A stretch of 64,000 nucleotides of DNA from Saprospiraceae bacterium. Lineage in GTDB: Bacteria > Bacteroidota > Bacteroidia > Chitinophagales > Saprospiraceae. Where the stretch lies: the NCBI GenBank assembly GCA_016716335.1, contig JADJWN010000021.1, positions 486,092 through 550,091 on the forward strand. Direction: 5' to 3'. The notes beneath the pieces are model-generated. The model had not been told where the DNA came from. It saw only the letters and a list, made by a program, of their open reading frames with translations, and ran no database searches. Shown here piece after piece: positions 53,966 to 63,485 of the stretch (position 1 is the first letter of the stretch; every line of letters starts with the position of its first letter). The translations under genes were made by a program, and so were the position numbers.

Positions 53966-56900
53966 TTACTTATTTTCCAGCAGTTCTCTGACTCCTTTTT
54001 TGACGTTTTTTTCAAAGTCCAGCATGGAGCCGAACTCTGTCCTGTACCCGAGTCCAAGTCCGTATTTTTGTCTGAAATTATTGATGGCCACAGCATCAAG
54101 GTCGTATTTACCGTACAGTCTTGCCTTAAGTTTTCTGTCCTTGGTCAGGATCAATTCCAGAGAGAAATCCGGCAGGATCTGATTGACTGTAAAACCCTGA
54201 TTTTGAAAAACATAATTTCCGCCTACATTGAGGGACAGTCTTTCATCCATAAATCTGAATCTGTTTTTCAGCATAAACTCCACTTCATCCGGAAAAAGAT
54301 TACGGTTGTCTGTGGCACCTCCCACATTCAGGGTATTATTGCGTAAGCCTACTTCAAAATCTACGCCGGCAATAAAACCGTTTTCTTCAAGCGCAGTATT
54401 GAGCAGGCTGGTCAGGTACATGGATAGCTGACTTGATACAAATTCGCTCAGTGTATTGATGCCCGCCGATTGCAGACTTCCGGCACCGAATGCATCCGAT
54501 ACACGATTGGAAGGCAGGAAGGAGTTGAATACAATCAATCCCAGTACCTGGCTGTTGAGCTCGAGTTCGTTGATGCGGATCAGTCTCATCTTGCTGTCCG
54601 TAAGATTGGCCAATTCGCCTACCAGATTGGGGAAGGCGAGGTCAAATTTGATTTCCGGTTTGTACAGTGTGCCTCCCAGCTTGAGTTTGAGATCTACCTC
54701 TGTCCGCTGATTGGCCTGATTGACAGTCTCTGCACCGGAGAGTACTAAGTATTCTTCGATGAAAGGTTTTACGGCCGTACGCATTCGGTAGTTGGCCTCG
54801 ATGTCCAGGGTGGTATTGATCGGGTCTCCGGTCCACCGGATGATACCTCCCCGGCTTACGACGAAGGGCTTGGCCACGGGTAGCAATGCTACGGTGAAAA
54901 GGTATTCACCACTTTCTATCTGATATTCACCGAATATATCAAAGTCCCCTTTTCGGGTGATGGTAATCTGCATATTGCCTCTGCCATTGCCCCGGATGAT
55001 ATCTCCCCGGGATTCATCAAAAATGATACTCAGCTCTGCATCAGGCGTCAGCGTCAGATTGACTTCAATGTTGATACCTTTTATTGTACTTTCGGTATAT
55101 TCCGTATTGTCTGACTGAATTGAATCTTTTTTGAAAAATGTAATAAAACTTTCCTCAGCGGATGCCTGGGTATTGCCTACCGGAATGAATAGTTTGGAGC
55201 CCGGACCTGTGACGCCGGTGATGACCATATCCACATTCTCAAAACTACCGGTAAATCTTGCGGTGACATTTCCCACGCCATATCCGTAATAATTGGCATT
55301 GTCAGATTTAGTAGTATTCAGCACTATGACATTATTGCCGGTAAGGGTGGCATTCACCCCAAAATCCTTAAAAACATTGTGTGTCAAGCCGCCTGTGATC
55401 GTCCCGCTGTTGCCGTTGGCATCTTTGATTACCGCTCCGGTGAGGTCTATCACCCTCTCATTGAGCTTTACTTTCTGATTGTCAAAATAATAGGTGGCAC
55501 CGGTGTATATGAGCTTGGTTCTGCCTTTGTTGATGGTGCCGCTGCCATTTATTTTAAGGTCTGAAAGAGGTCCGTTGACATTGATCTCGGCATCTGCATA
55601 CCCGGCGGTATTGGTGATACCGTCTTTCAGCAAATACTGAAGTATGTACAGCGGTGCTCGTTTGAGCTTAGCCCTTGCATTCAGATGTTTTCCTTCCGGA
55701 CTGTAGTCCACTTTTGCCGCAATGATATCTCCGAGTGTGATGGAGGCATTCAGTTTTTCGCCGGCGGGTTGCGTCAGATATATATTCAGGGTGCCGTAGG
55801 GGTCTTTGTTGATGGTAAATTCCTGCACATATCCGATGACGCTGATATCTTTGTGCTCACCGAAGATGTCAGAAATTTCTATATCCACATCTGTGAGACC
55901 TCCGAATTTCATCTTATCATAATCGATCACCGGATTGAGCATGTCAAGGTCAAAGCGTGTGAGAATAACATTGAGGCCTTTGTTTTCAATATCTCTGAAG
56001 AGTAACCTCCTGGTACCATCCGAAAAACTCAGATTCTGAATGTCAAAATAGCTTTTGCCGAGGATAATTTTGTTTCCTTTGGAGATATTCCAGCTCTGAT
56101 TGAAGAATTTCAGCTGATTTTCTTTCAGACTGAGTTCATATCCTCTGGCATGCGGAATAAACCTTCCCTGAATGTCAAAATTTTCAAAAATATTGAATAC
56201 ATCCGAGCTCGATATTCCTGCGGTGATGGTGTCTCCTTTCATATTGGTCTGAAAGTCTATGGCTTTGAAGGAAGTGCCGGCAGCGAATGTGGAATCTGCG
56301 TGTATGAAAATATCTCCGGTTTTTGCATCTGAGGTGACAAGTACCTGAATGTTTTTGATGGAATCATTTTTAATTCTCAGCAGGGGCAGGGTAGTGCTGA
56401 GTGAGATTTCATTGCGGTAACTGTCTATGCGGCCTTTCAGATTCAATCTGCTGAAATACACATTTTTGAGACCGGCAAGATCAAGCAGGTTTTTACTCTG
56501 CTGGAGCTGAATATCCAGATTTACCCTCTGATTGGGAAAGTCTTTGGTATCACCCAATTCCCAGGTTTTTGTTATATAGGGATAGTTGGTGGCCAGGATT
56601 TTTTTTACTGATTTGGCCAGGTTGGGCAGGTCGTAATCTCCCTCTATACTCATTCTGCCCAGATCGCTGGTGACTATGAGCTGCTTGGATTTGGATGCCA
56701 GAATTTTGGAATCCAGATTGATGCGTTCGAGGGTGTACAGGCTGTCATCTTTTTCTATGACCATATCAGTGATCTCGATGTCTCCGAGTATGTCGTTGAT
56801 GTTGCTGCCCTGCAGGTTGATCTGCATGTCTCCTGCAAAGGCCAGCGGATTTTTACTCAGATTCAGGGCTTTCAGGTCAATTCTTTTTACTTCAGATTCG

Positions 56901-58810
56901 AAATTGAGGAATGCCATGCCTTCCAGATATTCCAGTACGCCCTTGAATTCAAAGTCTATATTCGGGTCATGGATGCTGAGGGTGCCTTTGAAAATACTTT
57001 TCTCAATGAGTCCCTGCACGACAAAATTGGTGTAATTGTAATTTTTGAAATACAAGGATTTTACAGTTGCCGTAAGGTCGGTTCGGAGCGTATTTAAAGT
57101 AAGTCCGCGACCGTTTTGTACCCTTGAGTTGAAGTTGACCAGGCCCAGGTCCGGATTATCTGCCCATTTGCCCAGATTGAACTGTATCAGATTGAGCTGT
57201 CCGGAGTAATTGGCCTTTTGGGTGCCGGCAGAGAGGTCCAGACGCATATCGAGCTCTGCCGTACCGATGTCAGTACGCAGTTTTCCGTAAGCCACAAAAT
57301 CCTCCGGATATCCGTCAAACCTTCCGGTAAAGTTGATACTGCCGGTTTTTGCAAAATTGTCGGGTAAATTCATGCCCGGAAATACCATCCGCAGCTTGCG
57401 CATACTTGTCTGAAACCTGTCAAGACGGATATTGAGCAGGGTGTTGCCGGGGTCTGTCAGATCCCGGGTGTTGAATGATCCGGCCAACGCCAGTTTATCA
57501 CCCAGCCTGATGTTTACGTCTCTTCCGGCAATGTTGTTGATACGGCCAAAATACCGGCCACTGATCCACAATTCTTCTTTGCTGTTGTGAATAAGCAGCT
57601 TGTTGCCCTTGAGTGCTTTGATAAAATGGGTGATATCTCCAAGGAAGATTTTACTATCCTCAAATTCCGTATTGATGATGACATCGTGTAAAAAATTGGA
57701 AAATGCTCCCCACCCGTCGTAGCTGAGGTGGATTTTTTTACGGAGTCTGCTCCTTTCTGTAATTAATTCATAGTCAGGAAGTAAAATTTCCTGTGCATTG
57801 ATTACGATAGAATCACAGGTGAAATTTTGCAAAACAAAACCTTTGTCATCTCTGAACCTGAACTGTTTGAGATCCATGCCGATGCTTTGGTCTTCGTCCA
57901 GTCTGAAATGCTCTATGCCTATATCCAGCCCACTGACATTGAAATGATTGAAATCCATGACATCCTTGTAGGTCAGATCCGGAAGGGTGAGATTATTATG
58001 TACGGATACCGATGCATCGGAGATACGGAAGCTTCCCACCTTCAGCTGCAAAGGGTTGGATCCGGATTGTGCTGCAGAAGAGGGTTGGCTTATAACGGTA
58101 GCTTTATCTGTTTCACGGATAGCTTTTGTGCTGTCATATTTTATCGATGTAATCTGCAACCTGTCGAGAAGAATGCTTTCTATATCAAAGCTGTTGCACT
58201 CCAGGTCAATATTTCTGAGCAGAAAACTTCCCTTATCCAGTGCAAAGTTGATGGATTTGCCCTGGTTTTCGTTGTCCAGAATGAGTAGGATATCTTCGAG
58301 GTTGAGTCTCTTGAGATCAAGATGCAGGGGTTTGCCTCCCGACGAATTATTGGATTTTCCGGCAAGGCGGGAGATGAATTGATCCAGATTTGATTTTTCT
58401 GCCCCTTCTTTGGTGAGAATATGAAGTTTAAGTCCCTTGACTTTAACGGAGGATAAATCCAATTTTTTATTGAAAATGTACAAAAGATTTTTTCGAAGCG
58501 AAATATCAAATTCCCGCATCTGAAACAAACTGTCCTGATCCTCATGAATTTTTACATCCATGAGCTGCAATCCATCTATCAGAGAAAGTCTCACTTCGCT
58601 GATTTCTACCTGCATTTGAGTCCTGTCAGAGATATAAGCCGAAATGGTGTCTTTCAACCAGATCTGAACCGGCCGGAGCTGAAGTAATGCAAGACCCAGC
58701 ACCGGCAGCAGGACTATGAACAACATAATCCTTTTGATTAAGGAAGGAATATTCCACCCTGAGGGTTGTTTTTCTTCCGGTGCAGGTATATTATTTTCTG
58801 ATGGAGACAT
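53966..58810 (-). CDS. tamB: TamB-like inner-membrane/periplasm translocation module protein
   Basis: A 1614-residue protein. A single membrane helix (about residues 23-45, IMLFIVLLPVLGLALLQL) follows a short cytoplasmic start. Then comes a very long stretch of repeated beta strands (AsmA/TamB-type beta-taco) that spans the periplasm. The C-terminal DUF490/TamB domain has GRGNMQITITRKGDFDIFGEYQIESGEYLF, RWTGDPINTTLDIEANYR and the end RLYGKYDLDAVAINNFRQKYGLGLGYRTEF. TamB-like proteins bridge inner and outer membranes, and are thought to carry phospholipid or help place barrel proteins. Bacteroidota copies are often 1400-1700 residues, so the length fits. The gene stands alone; no tamA is adjacent. 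Confidence 0.9.
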   Translation of the reverse strand: MSPSENNIPAPEEKQPSGWNIPSLIKRIMLFIVLLPVLGLALLQLRPVQIWLKDTISAYISDRTQMQVEISEVRLSLIDGLQLMDVKIHEDQDSLFQMREFDISLRKNLLYIFNKKLDLSSVKVKGLKLHILTKEGAEKSNLDQFISRLAGKSNNSSGGKPLHLDLKRLNLEDILLILDNENQGKSINFALDKGSFLLRNIDLECNSFDIESILLDRLQITSIKYDSTKAIRETDKATVISQPSSAAQSGSNPLQLKVGSFRISDASVSVHNNLTLPDLTYKDVMDFNHFNVSGLDIGIEHFRLDEDQSIGMDLKQFRFRDDKGFVLQNFTCDSIVINAQEILLPDYELITERSRLRKKIHLSYDGWGAFSNFLHDVIINTEFEDSKIFLGDITHFIKALKGNKLLIHNSKEELWISGRYFGRINNIAGRDVNIRLGDKLALAGSFNTRDLTDPGNTLLNIRLDRFQTSMRKLRMVFPGMNLPDNFAKTGSINFTGRFDGYPEDFVAYGKLRTDIGTAELDMRLDLSAGTQKANYSGQLNLIQFNLGKWADNPDLGLVNFNSRVQNGRGLTLNTLRTDLTATVKSLYFKNYNYTNFVVQGLIEKSIFKGTLSIHDPNIDFEFKGVLEYLEGMAFLNFESEVKRIDLKALNLSKNPLAFAGDMQINLQGSNINDILGDIEITDMVIEKDDSLYTLERINLDSKILASKSKQLIVTSDLGRMSIEGDYDLPNLAKSVKKILATNYPYITKTWELGDTKDFPNQRVNLDIQLQQSKNLLDLAGLKNVYFSRLNLKGRIDSYRNEISLSTTLPLLRIKNDSIKNIQVLVTSDAKTGDIFIHADSTFAAGTSFKAIDFQTNMKGDTITAGISSSDVFNIFENFDIQGRFIPHARGYELSLKENQLKFFNQSWNISKGNKIILGKSYFDIQNLSFSDGTRRLLFRDIENKGLNVILTRFDLDMLNPVIDYDKMKFGGLTDVDIEISDIFGEHKDISVIGYVQEFTINKDPYGTLNIYLTQPAGEKLNASITLGDIIAAKVDYSPEGKHLNARAKLKRAPLYILQYLLKDGITNTAGYADAEINVNGPLSDLKINGSGTINKGRTKLIYTGATYYFDNQKVKLNERVIDLTGAVIKDANGNSGTITGGLTHNVFKDFGVNATLTGNNVIVLNTTKSDNANYYGYGVGNVTARFTGSFENVDMVITGVTGPGSKLFIPVGNTQASAEESFITFFKKDSIQSDNTEYTESTIKGINIEVNLTLTPDAELSIIFDESRGDIIRGNGRGNMQITITRKGDFDIFGEYQIESGEYLFTVALLPVAKPFVVSRGGIIRWTGDPINTTLDIEANYRMRTAVKPFIEEYLVLSGAETVNQANQRTEVDLKLKLGGTLYKPEIKFDLAFPNLVGELANLTDSKMRLIRINELELNSQVLGLIVFNSFLPSNRVSDAFGAGSLQSAGINTLSEFVSSQLSMYLTSLLNTALEENGFIAGVDFEVGLRNNTLNVGGATDNRNLFPDEVEFMLKNRFRFMDERLSLNVGGNYVFQNQGFTVNQILPDFSLELILTKDRKLKARLYGKYDLDAVAINNFRQKYGLGLGYRTEFGSMLDFEKNVKKGVRELLENK

Positions 58811-58873
58811 GGGTCATTAAAAACGGTCTAAAGATAAGGTAAAATCTGCCTGGTCTGTACAATTAACAATACT

Positions 58874-59710
58874 TTAAACCTTGTTTTGGGTGAGTTGAAG
58901 ATAGAGTTGGATCACTTCTCTGGCCTCTGATACATCATGTACCCGAAGTATGGAAGCCCCACGCTCCAGAGCTGCCATGTGAAGTGCTGTGGTGCCATTG
59001 AGTGCACCGTTTGCATCAGTCTGCAATACCTTTTGAATCATGGATTTTCTCGAAATTCCGGCCAAAACAGGAAGGTCAAAAATCTTTAGAGATTGAAGGT
59101 GACGGAGTCTCAGCTAATTGTCCTGCAGCTTTTTGGCAAAGCCAAACCCCGGATCCAGAATGATGTCTTTGACTCCCGCAGCACGTGCTCTCCTGATACC
59201 TTTGGCAAAATATTGTAAAAGCTCCAGCATGGTATCATCGTAGTCTGTAAGCTGTTGCATCGTCGCAGGAGTACCCCGCATGTGCATCATGATGTATGCG
59301 GCATTGTATCGGGCAGCAACCGCATAGATGTCAGGATCTCTCATACCTCCGGAAATGTCATTGATCAGGTGGGCACCGGCCTGCAACAGGGATTCCGCTA
59401 CACGTGCTCTCCACGTATCTACGGAGATCAAGGCCTGGGGAAAGCAGGCATGGATTTTTTCGACTATGGGTGCCACTCTGTCTGTCTCTTCCTGAGGGCT
59501 GATTTCCATAGCTCCCGGACGACTTGACATGCCCCCGACATCCAGTATGGAGGCACCCTGATTGAGCATCTTTTCTGCCTGTGCACACAGGATGTCCGGA
59601 TCTGTAAATCTCGAAGCCTCATAAAAAGAATCCGGCGTGGCATTGATGATAGCCATCACCACCGGCTTTGCGAGATTAAGTATGCTGCCTCTGCATTGTA
59701 TTGTTTTCAT
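58874..59710 (-). pseudogene. folP: Dihydropteroate synthase interrupted by an in-frame TAG
   Basis: A 278-codon frame from ATG 59710 (MKTIQCRGSILNLAKPVVM) with all family motifs: VMAIINATPDSFYE, LDVGGMSSRPGA, ISVDTWRARV, LINDISGG, MMHMRGTP, DPGFGFAKKLQDN, AGISRKSMI and ILRVHDVSEA. It joins pterin pyrophosphate and p-aminobenzoate in folate synthesis. The frame is broken by one TAG at 59114-59116, where homologues have Tyr (DN-Tyr). Both sides are in the same frame, so this is a nonsense change, not a frameshift. FolK is elsewhere in the window (40009-40494), so the pathway seems present and loss of folP would be costly. A single-base consensus error is plausible. A more upstream start at 59734 is also possible. 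Confidence 0.8.
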
Positions 59711-59734
59711 TCGGGGCAATTCAGTGTATATCAT

Positions 59735-60143
59735 GTAACCACTTGGTAATGAGCTGTCAAAACCGAAAAACCAACAGAGTACATTAGAAAATTCCTGTGG
59801 GTCATCATTCTATCAATCGGTGCACAAAGGTAGCAAGATTACCCGTTTATACCACAGATATTTTGTATGGTAAAGTCTGTATCCGTTCGGTTTTTTTAAA
59901 CCAGACGATAGTAAGGACTTCCAAGGTATTGATGACTTTTCTGATAAACCAAAACAACTTGGCTGTATCGTTTGATTATCTTAATATTTCAGTAATTCAG
60001 TCGGTACATAATCCGGAAAATCACTTAAAGTTACTTTTATCTGAATTAATCCCGAATTGAGCATTCGAAAAGGATATTAATGGTTGAAAGGTCACAATAT
60101 CATACACTTTTGTGAATGAATCTATTTTTAAAAGCATGGTTGA
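59735..60143. other. Intergenic stretch between folP and the integrase relic
   Basis: About 410 bp with no supportable gene. A plus-strand frame from 59797 to 60060 has no family-like features. The DNA is A+T-rich near the relic and may hold the decayed 5' end of the integrase. Confidence 0.3.
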
Positions 60144-60700
60144 ATTATACCATCGCCTGATTTTGCAGTCATCGCATGTCGTAAGAGGTTTTTCGCTGAA
60201 AAATACCACCGGCATAAACATACCGCCTTGCTGTATGCATTGTACGGTCATGGGCTGAGGCTCAATGAGCTGCTGTCTGTAAGAACCAATGACCTGCTTT
60301 GGGACAGAAATCAGATTTTTGTACACAAGGGCAAAGGTAAAAAAGACAGATACATCCCTATGAGTCAGGAATTCAAGTCTCTGATACGGATGTACATCCA
60401 TGAATACAGGCCTCAATACTGGTTGTTTGAAGGGCAGGACGCTCAAAGCCGCTACAGTGAGCGGAGCGTACAGGAAGTAGTGCGTACAGCGGCCCGGAAA
60501 GCCCGGATACCCATCAAAGTGACACCGCATATGCTTCGGCACCTTATGCTACCCACTTAGTGGATTCTGGTACACAATTGCCCTATGTCAGGGAGCTCCT
60601 CGGGCATAAGGATATTAAGACCACGATGATCTACACCCATGTCACTACGGCAAGTATCGACTCAGTGATGAGCCCATTGGACAGATTGAGAAAAATGTAA
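60144..60700 (+). pseudogene. Tyrosine recombinase/integrase relic, 5'-truncated and frameshifted
   Basis: Only the catalytic half is left. It has KHTALLYALYGHGLRLNELLSV (first catalytic Arg), HKGKGKKDRYIPM (Lys), VTPHMLRH (His-x-x-Arg), then, after a one-base break near 60543, YATHLVDSGTQLPYVRELLGHKDIKTTMIYTHV (His and the nucleophile Tyr), and the end SPLDRLRKM. The sequence is the common Bacteroidota integrase type (SxxSPLDxL end). No I2 helix insertion, so it is not an integron integrase. The N-terminal domain is absent: the frame meets a stop at 60141-60143, and no start fits. It marks an old insertion site for the accessory genes that follow. Confidence 0.85.
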
Positions 60701-60864
60701 CAATAATTCAAAAAAAAGTGATAAAAAATTTGGAAAAACCGCAGTGGTGTCGTAAGATTGCTGTAGAAATAAGTAAGTTGTAGGCAATTTTTGAAACCTA
60801 TTTCAGGACATGACAAACGAAATCACAACAGAAAAATATTGCTTCAACATGAATGTATTTTTTT

Positions 60865-60872
60865 TACATTTG
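60865..60872 (+). promoter_or_regulatory. -7 promoter box (TACATTTG)
   Basis: An exact TAnnTTTG match 33 nt before ATG 60906. It fits the spacing seen at other genes here. Confidence 0.5.
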
Positions 60873-60905
60873 AAAACCTGTATCACTAACCATAACTATT
60901 GAGAA

Positions 60906-61529
60906 ATGGAACTTGCTAAACGTATTGGTGAATTTGCAAGGAAGCAGCCGAAAGATTTTGCAATCTTGATTATGCTTCTATTCTTTATATTGACAACAAT
61001 CTTATTCTGGTTAAAGCTTAATGGCCAAAAAATTCAACTCCCATTTTTGGAAAACTATGTTAGAGTTGTGCCTGAAGGATTACCAAATACTGTCACTACT
61101 GATATACTAAATAAATACTCAAAAATAGTTGGAAATTACAAGTATCGCTGCAAATCAAAACCCAAAAATCATGGTGGAGTTTTACATATAGAAATCATTA
61201 CTACCGACAATGGATTACAATGGAAATTGACAGGTGAGAGAAGATGGGAAGAAATAAAAGATACTTTGAATGGCACAATTATTAAAAAGACATTTTTAGA
61301 TATACCTTACCAATGGGAAACAACATGGGGGGATTTTATTACAGACAATAAGATAGCATATAGATATGAAATTTCAAGAACCGATAAGCATATCAAAGGT
61401 TACGCAGAAGGTCTTGTAGACCCCAGTGGTAATATTTCTTGTAACTATTGGCAGTTACCACCTGACGATCCGCTGTATGGCTCATATGAGTTTAAAAGAG
61501 TTGCAGATAAAAATGATACTGAATGGTAA
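60906..61529 (+). CDS. Membrane-anchored hypothetical protein
   Basis: A 207-residue protein of unknown family. Residues 1-18 (MELAKRIGEFARKQPKDF) are basic and cytoplasmic. One helix (AILIMLLFFILTTILFWL) follows, then a soluble domain outside, rich in strands (WKLTGERRWEEIKDTLNGTIIKKTF, YEISRTDKHIKGYAEGLVDPSGNI). Two Cys (YRCKS and SCNYW) could pair. It has its own promoter box and is followed 12 nt later by a small Cys-rich gene, so they are likely co-transcribed. The A+T content is higher than in the core genes, and it lies in a segment with an integrase relic and IS pieces, so it was probably gained. Confidence 0.65.
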   Translation: MELAKRIGEFARKQPKDFAILIMLLFFILTTILFWLKLNGQKIQLPFLENYVRVVPEGLPNTVTTDILNKYSKIVGNYKYRCKSKPKNHGGVLHIEIITTDNGLQWKLTGERRWEEIKDTLNGTIIKKTFLDIPYQWETTWGDFITDNKIAYRYEISRTDKHIKGYAEGLVDPSGNISCNYWQLPPDDPLYGSYEFKRVADKNDTEW

Positions 61530-61541
61530 TTCGGATAGAAT

Positions 61542-61850
61542 ATGAATAGCAATAAATATACAACTGACCCATCCAAAATTTATGATGGACCCAACTTTGA
61601 AGAGTTTTGCATCGCTCAAGCGAAGTATCTGCCTGCAAATAGAAATAGGACAGATTGCATTACATGTCCATTAAATAATTTGTGTATACCTGGATTTGAA
61701 GAGCAGGTTAGAAGGGTAATTAGTGGCGAAAATCCTAGTTTAACAGAGGGATGTTCTATAGACACTAATGATTTAACTTCTGAAAAACTATTTGAGGGAC
61801 TTTCGACTGAACAAATTAATTTTATAAAAAAACACATCCCTAATCTCTAA
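61542..61850 (+). CDS. Small Cys-cluster hypothetical protein
   Basis: A 102-residue protein. Cysteines are grouped: FCIAQ, then DCITCPLNNLC (Cys-x2-Cys-x5-Cys), and EGCSI. This spacing could bind zinc or an iron-sulfur cluster. The rest is acidic and helical (SEKLFEGLSTEQINFIKKH). No known domain. It lies between a membrane protein gene and a repeat protein gene on the same strand, spaced 12 and 10 nt, which makes a compact three-gene unit. The function is unknown; a partner role with its neighbours is inference. Confidence 0.6.
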   Translation: MNSNKYTTDPSKIYDGPNFEEFCIAQAKYLPANRNRTDCITCPLNNLCIPGFEEQVRRVISGENPSLTEGCSIDTNDLTSEKLFEGLSTEQINFIKKHIPNL

Positions 61851-61860
61851 ATTTAAAATC

Positions 61861-62094
61861 ATGGAAAAAGATGTTTCAAAACTACAATTAGAGGCAAAAA
61901 AGCAACTGGCTCAAAAGGCTGAGTTATTGAGCAAGCAACAATTGGAAGCAAAAAAACAGCTTTCGCAAAAAGCGGAATTGGTTGCTAAGCAACAGTTAGA
62001 AGCCAAAAAACAACTTTCAAAAAAAGCTGAATTGTTAAGCAAACAACAGTTAGACGCTAAAAAGCAGCTTTCTTCAAAAAAGAACTTGAAGTAA
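61861..62094 (+). CDS. Coiled, Lys-rich 18-residue repeat protein
   Basis: A 77-residue protein. After MEKDVSKLQ come four copies of an 18-residue unit (LEAKKQLAQKAELLSKQQ in the first; the last is cut short and ends SSKKNLK). The unit is charged and has no Gly or Pro, so a long straight helix is predicted; 18 residues equal five helix turns, which puts matching residues on the same side. The nucleotide copies differ mostly at silent positions (GAG/GAA, GCA/GCC/GCT) while the protein is nearly constant, so selection acts on the protein. No domain is known. It is third in a unit with the membrane and Cys-cluster genes. Confidence 0.6.
   Translation: MEKDVSKLQLEAKKQLAQKAELLSKQQLEAKKQLSQKAELVAKQQLEAKKQLSKKAELLSKQQLDAKKQLSSKKNLK
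61888..62091 (+). repeat. Four tandem 54-bp coding repeats
   Basis: Period 54 bp (18 codons) starting at 61888, 61942, 61996 and 62050, the last partial (14 codons). Copies agree at the protein level but differ at many third positions. Confidence 0.8.
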
Positions 62095-62424
62095 AACTGC
62101 CTACAACACGGGTTCCTATGTAATCTCCTGCCAGGCAAACGGAAATAATCTCAATCTTTTCTTTTTTGAAAAGATGTCAAGGAGTTTTTTTCCCCGGCAT
62201 TCCTTTCGCAAGATGTTTTGATGTTTTCCTTATACAATTTATTTTTATTTGTCTTATCCGCTCATTCTATTGTGTTTTTTTCTCTCTCTATTCACGCTCC
62301 ATATATGTAGTAACGATGTTTTTACCCGTTCTACCGGCATCCATGGGAAAGATCGAGTCTGTAATACAGCTGCTTGCTTGGCGTTGAGATACCTCATCCC
62401 TACGGGTTGTTCTCCACCGGCTGG

Positions 62425-63485
62425 TTATGCAGTCTGTTTGACCTTTCCACTCTTTGTTGTGGAATTTTCGAGACTGTCTTGAAAATTGATTATATAGGGT
62501 TGTTTATTTCTGATCGCTCCACATCCTGCGGATCAGTTTGTACTATCTTTACTATGACGCTCTTACTGTTTTGCCCTGATGCTTGCGGTAGTATGCCTGG
62601 AGTTCCGGATCTCTCCATGGCTATCCAGGCCACCTCGATGATGTAAAAACGCAATAAACTCCTGCATCTCGGTGTAATACCCAGGGCTTTCTCTGTACCA
62701 CCACTCAGAAACGGCCCCAGTACTACTCCGATGTAATTGGACAGTTCTGATTCGTTGGTGAACCGGCGTATATCTCCCAGTTCACTCAATATCGCTGATA
62801 CTACCAGCCTTCCGAATCCCGGTATGCTCCGCGGCAGATAATAATCTCTTTATGGTGGGTGCGACCATACTTCACAAGCTCATTGATAATGTGGAGAAGC
62901 TCTTTGTGCAGGCACTCCAGTACTACACAGTTTGCTCTCCATCGGTAACCGCGCTCCTTCACTGCTTTGCCACCGGATTGCTCTGTCCATTCTACCAATG
63001 CCTTGCTCAGGTAGCATTGTCATTCCTCAGGTACACTGATGCTCATATACAGCAACTGACTCTTTATCTGGTTTTTATCCTCCTAAGGTTTCTCACCAAT
63101 ATATTGCGATGTCGCAACAGTAACTTCAGAAGATCTTCCTGCTCCGTAGGCTAAGAGTATCCCTTTGAGCTGTCCATCGCGATACAATCTGCACAACATC
63201 CTTGCATCAATCTTGTCACTCTTCTGATACTGATATTTATCAGACCTCAGTATGTCTGATGGATTGACCACCATCACATGCACCCCAGATTCAGACAGTA
63301 TCTCACTACCCCAAATCCGCAACACCCTATCTCATACACCAAATGCTTCATGTGCCACAAAAATGCTTTTGCATACTCATATAATAGTTCAATATCTGCG
63401 GACATGGAGAAATTCTTGTGATGACAGATATCCTATCGATATGGACCCGATATGTCTTTTTATGGATGTCAATCAATATAAATCC
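62425..63485 (-). mobile_element. IS110-family transposase gene, decayed
   Basis: The pieces of one transposase lie in order on the minus strand. The N-terminal DEDD domain: IDIHKKTYRVHIDRI near 63476, then SADIELLYEYAKAF, HVMVVNPSDI, YQKSDKIDARMLCRLYRDGQLKG. The middle: KNQIKSQLLYMSISVPEE, ended by a stop. The C-terminal Transposase_20 domain: ELGDIRRFTNESELSNYIGVV, the catalytic Ser near LGPFLSGG, then AYYRKHQGKT and NKQPYIINFQDSL to the stop at 62425. At least three breaks are needed, so it is inactive or badly called. IS110 enzymes move by a DEDD/Ser mechanism guided by a bridge RNA. Ends were not identified. Confidence 0.75.

Noticed and set aside
59114..59116. Recoded TAG (pyrrolysine or programmed read-through) in folP
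   Set aside because: No signal around it, and other genes in the window end normally with TAG or other stops; consensus error or mutation is simpler.
59797..60060. 87-codon frame next to the integrase relic
   Set aside because: No match to an integrase N-terminal domain that I can see; not supportable.
60144..60700. Integron integrase with cassettes
   Set aside because: The catalytic half lacks the extra helix found between the conserved patches of IntI, and no attC-like repeats flank the three small genes.
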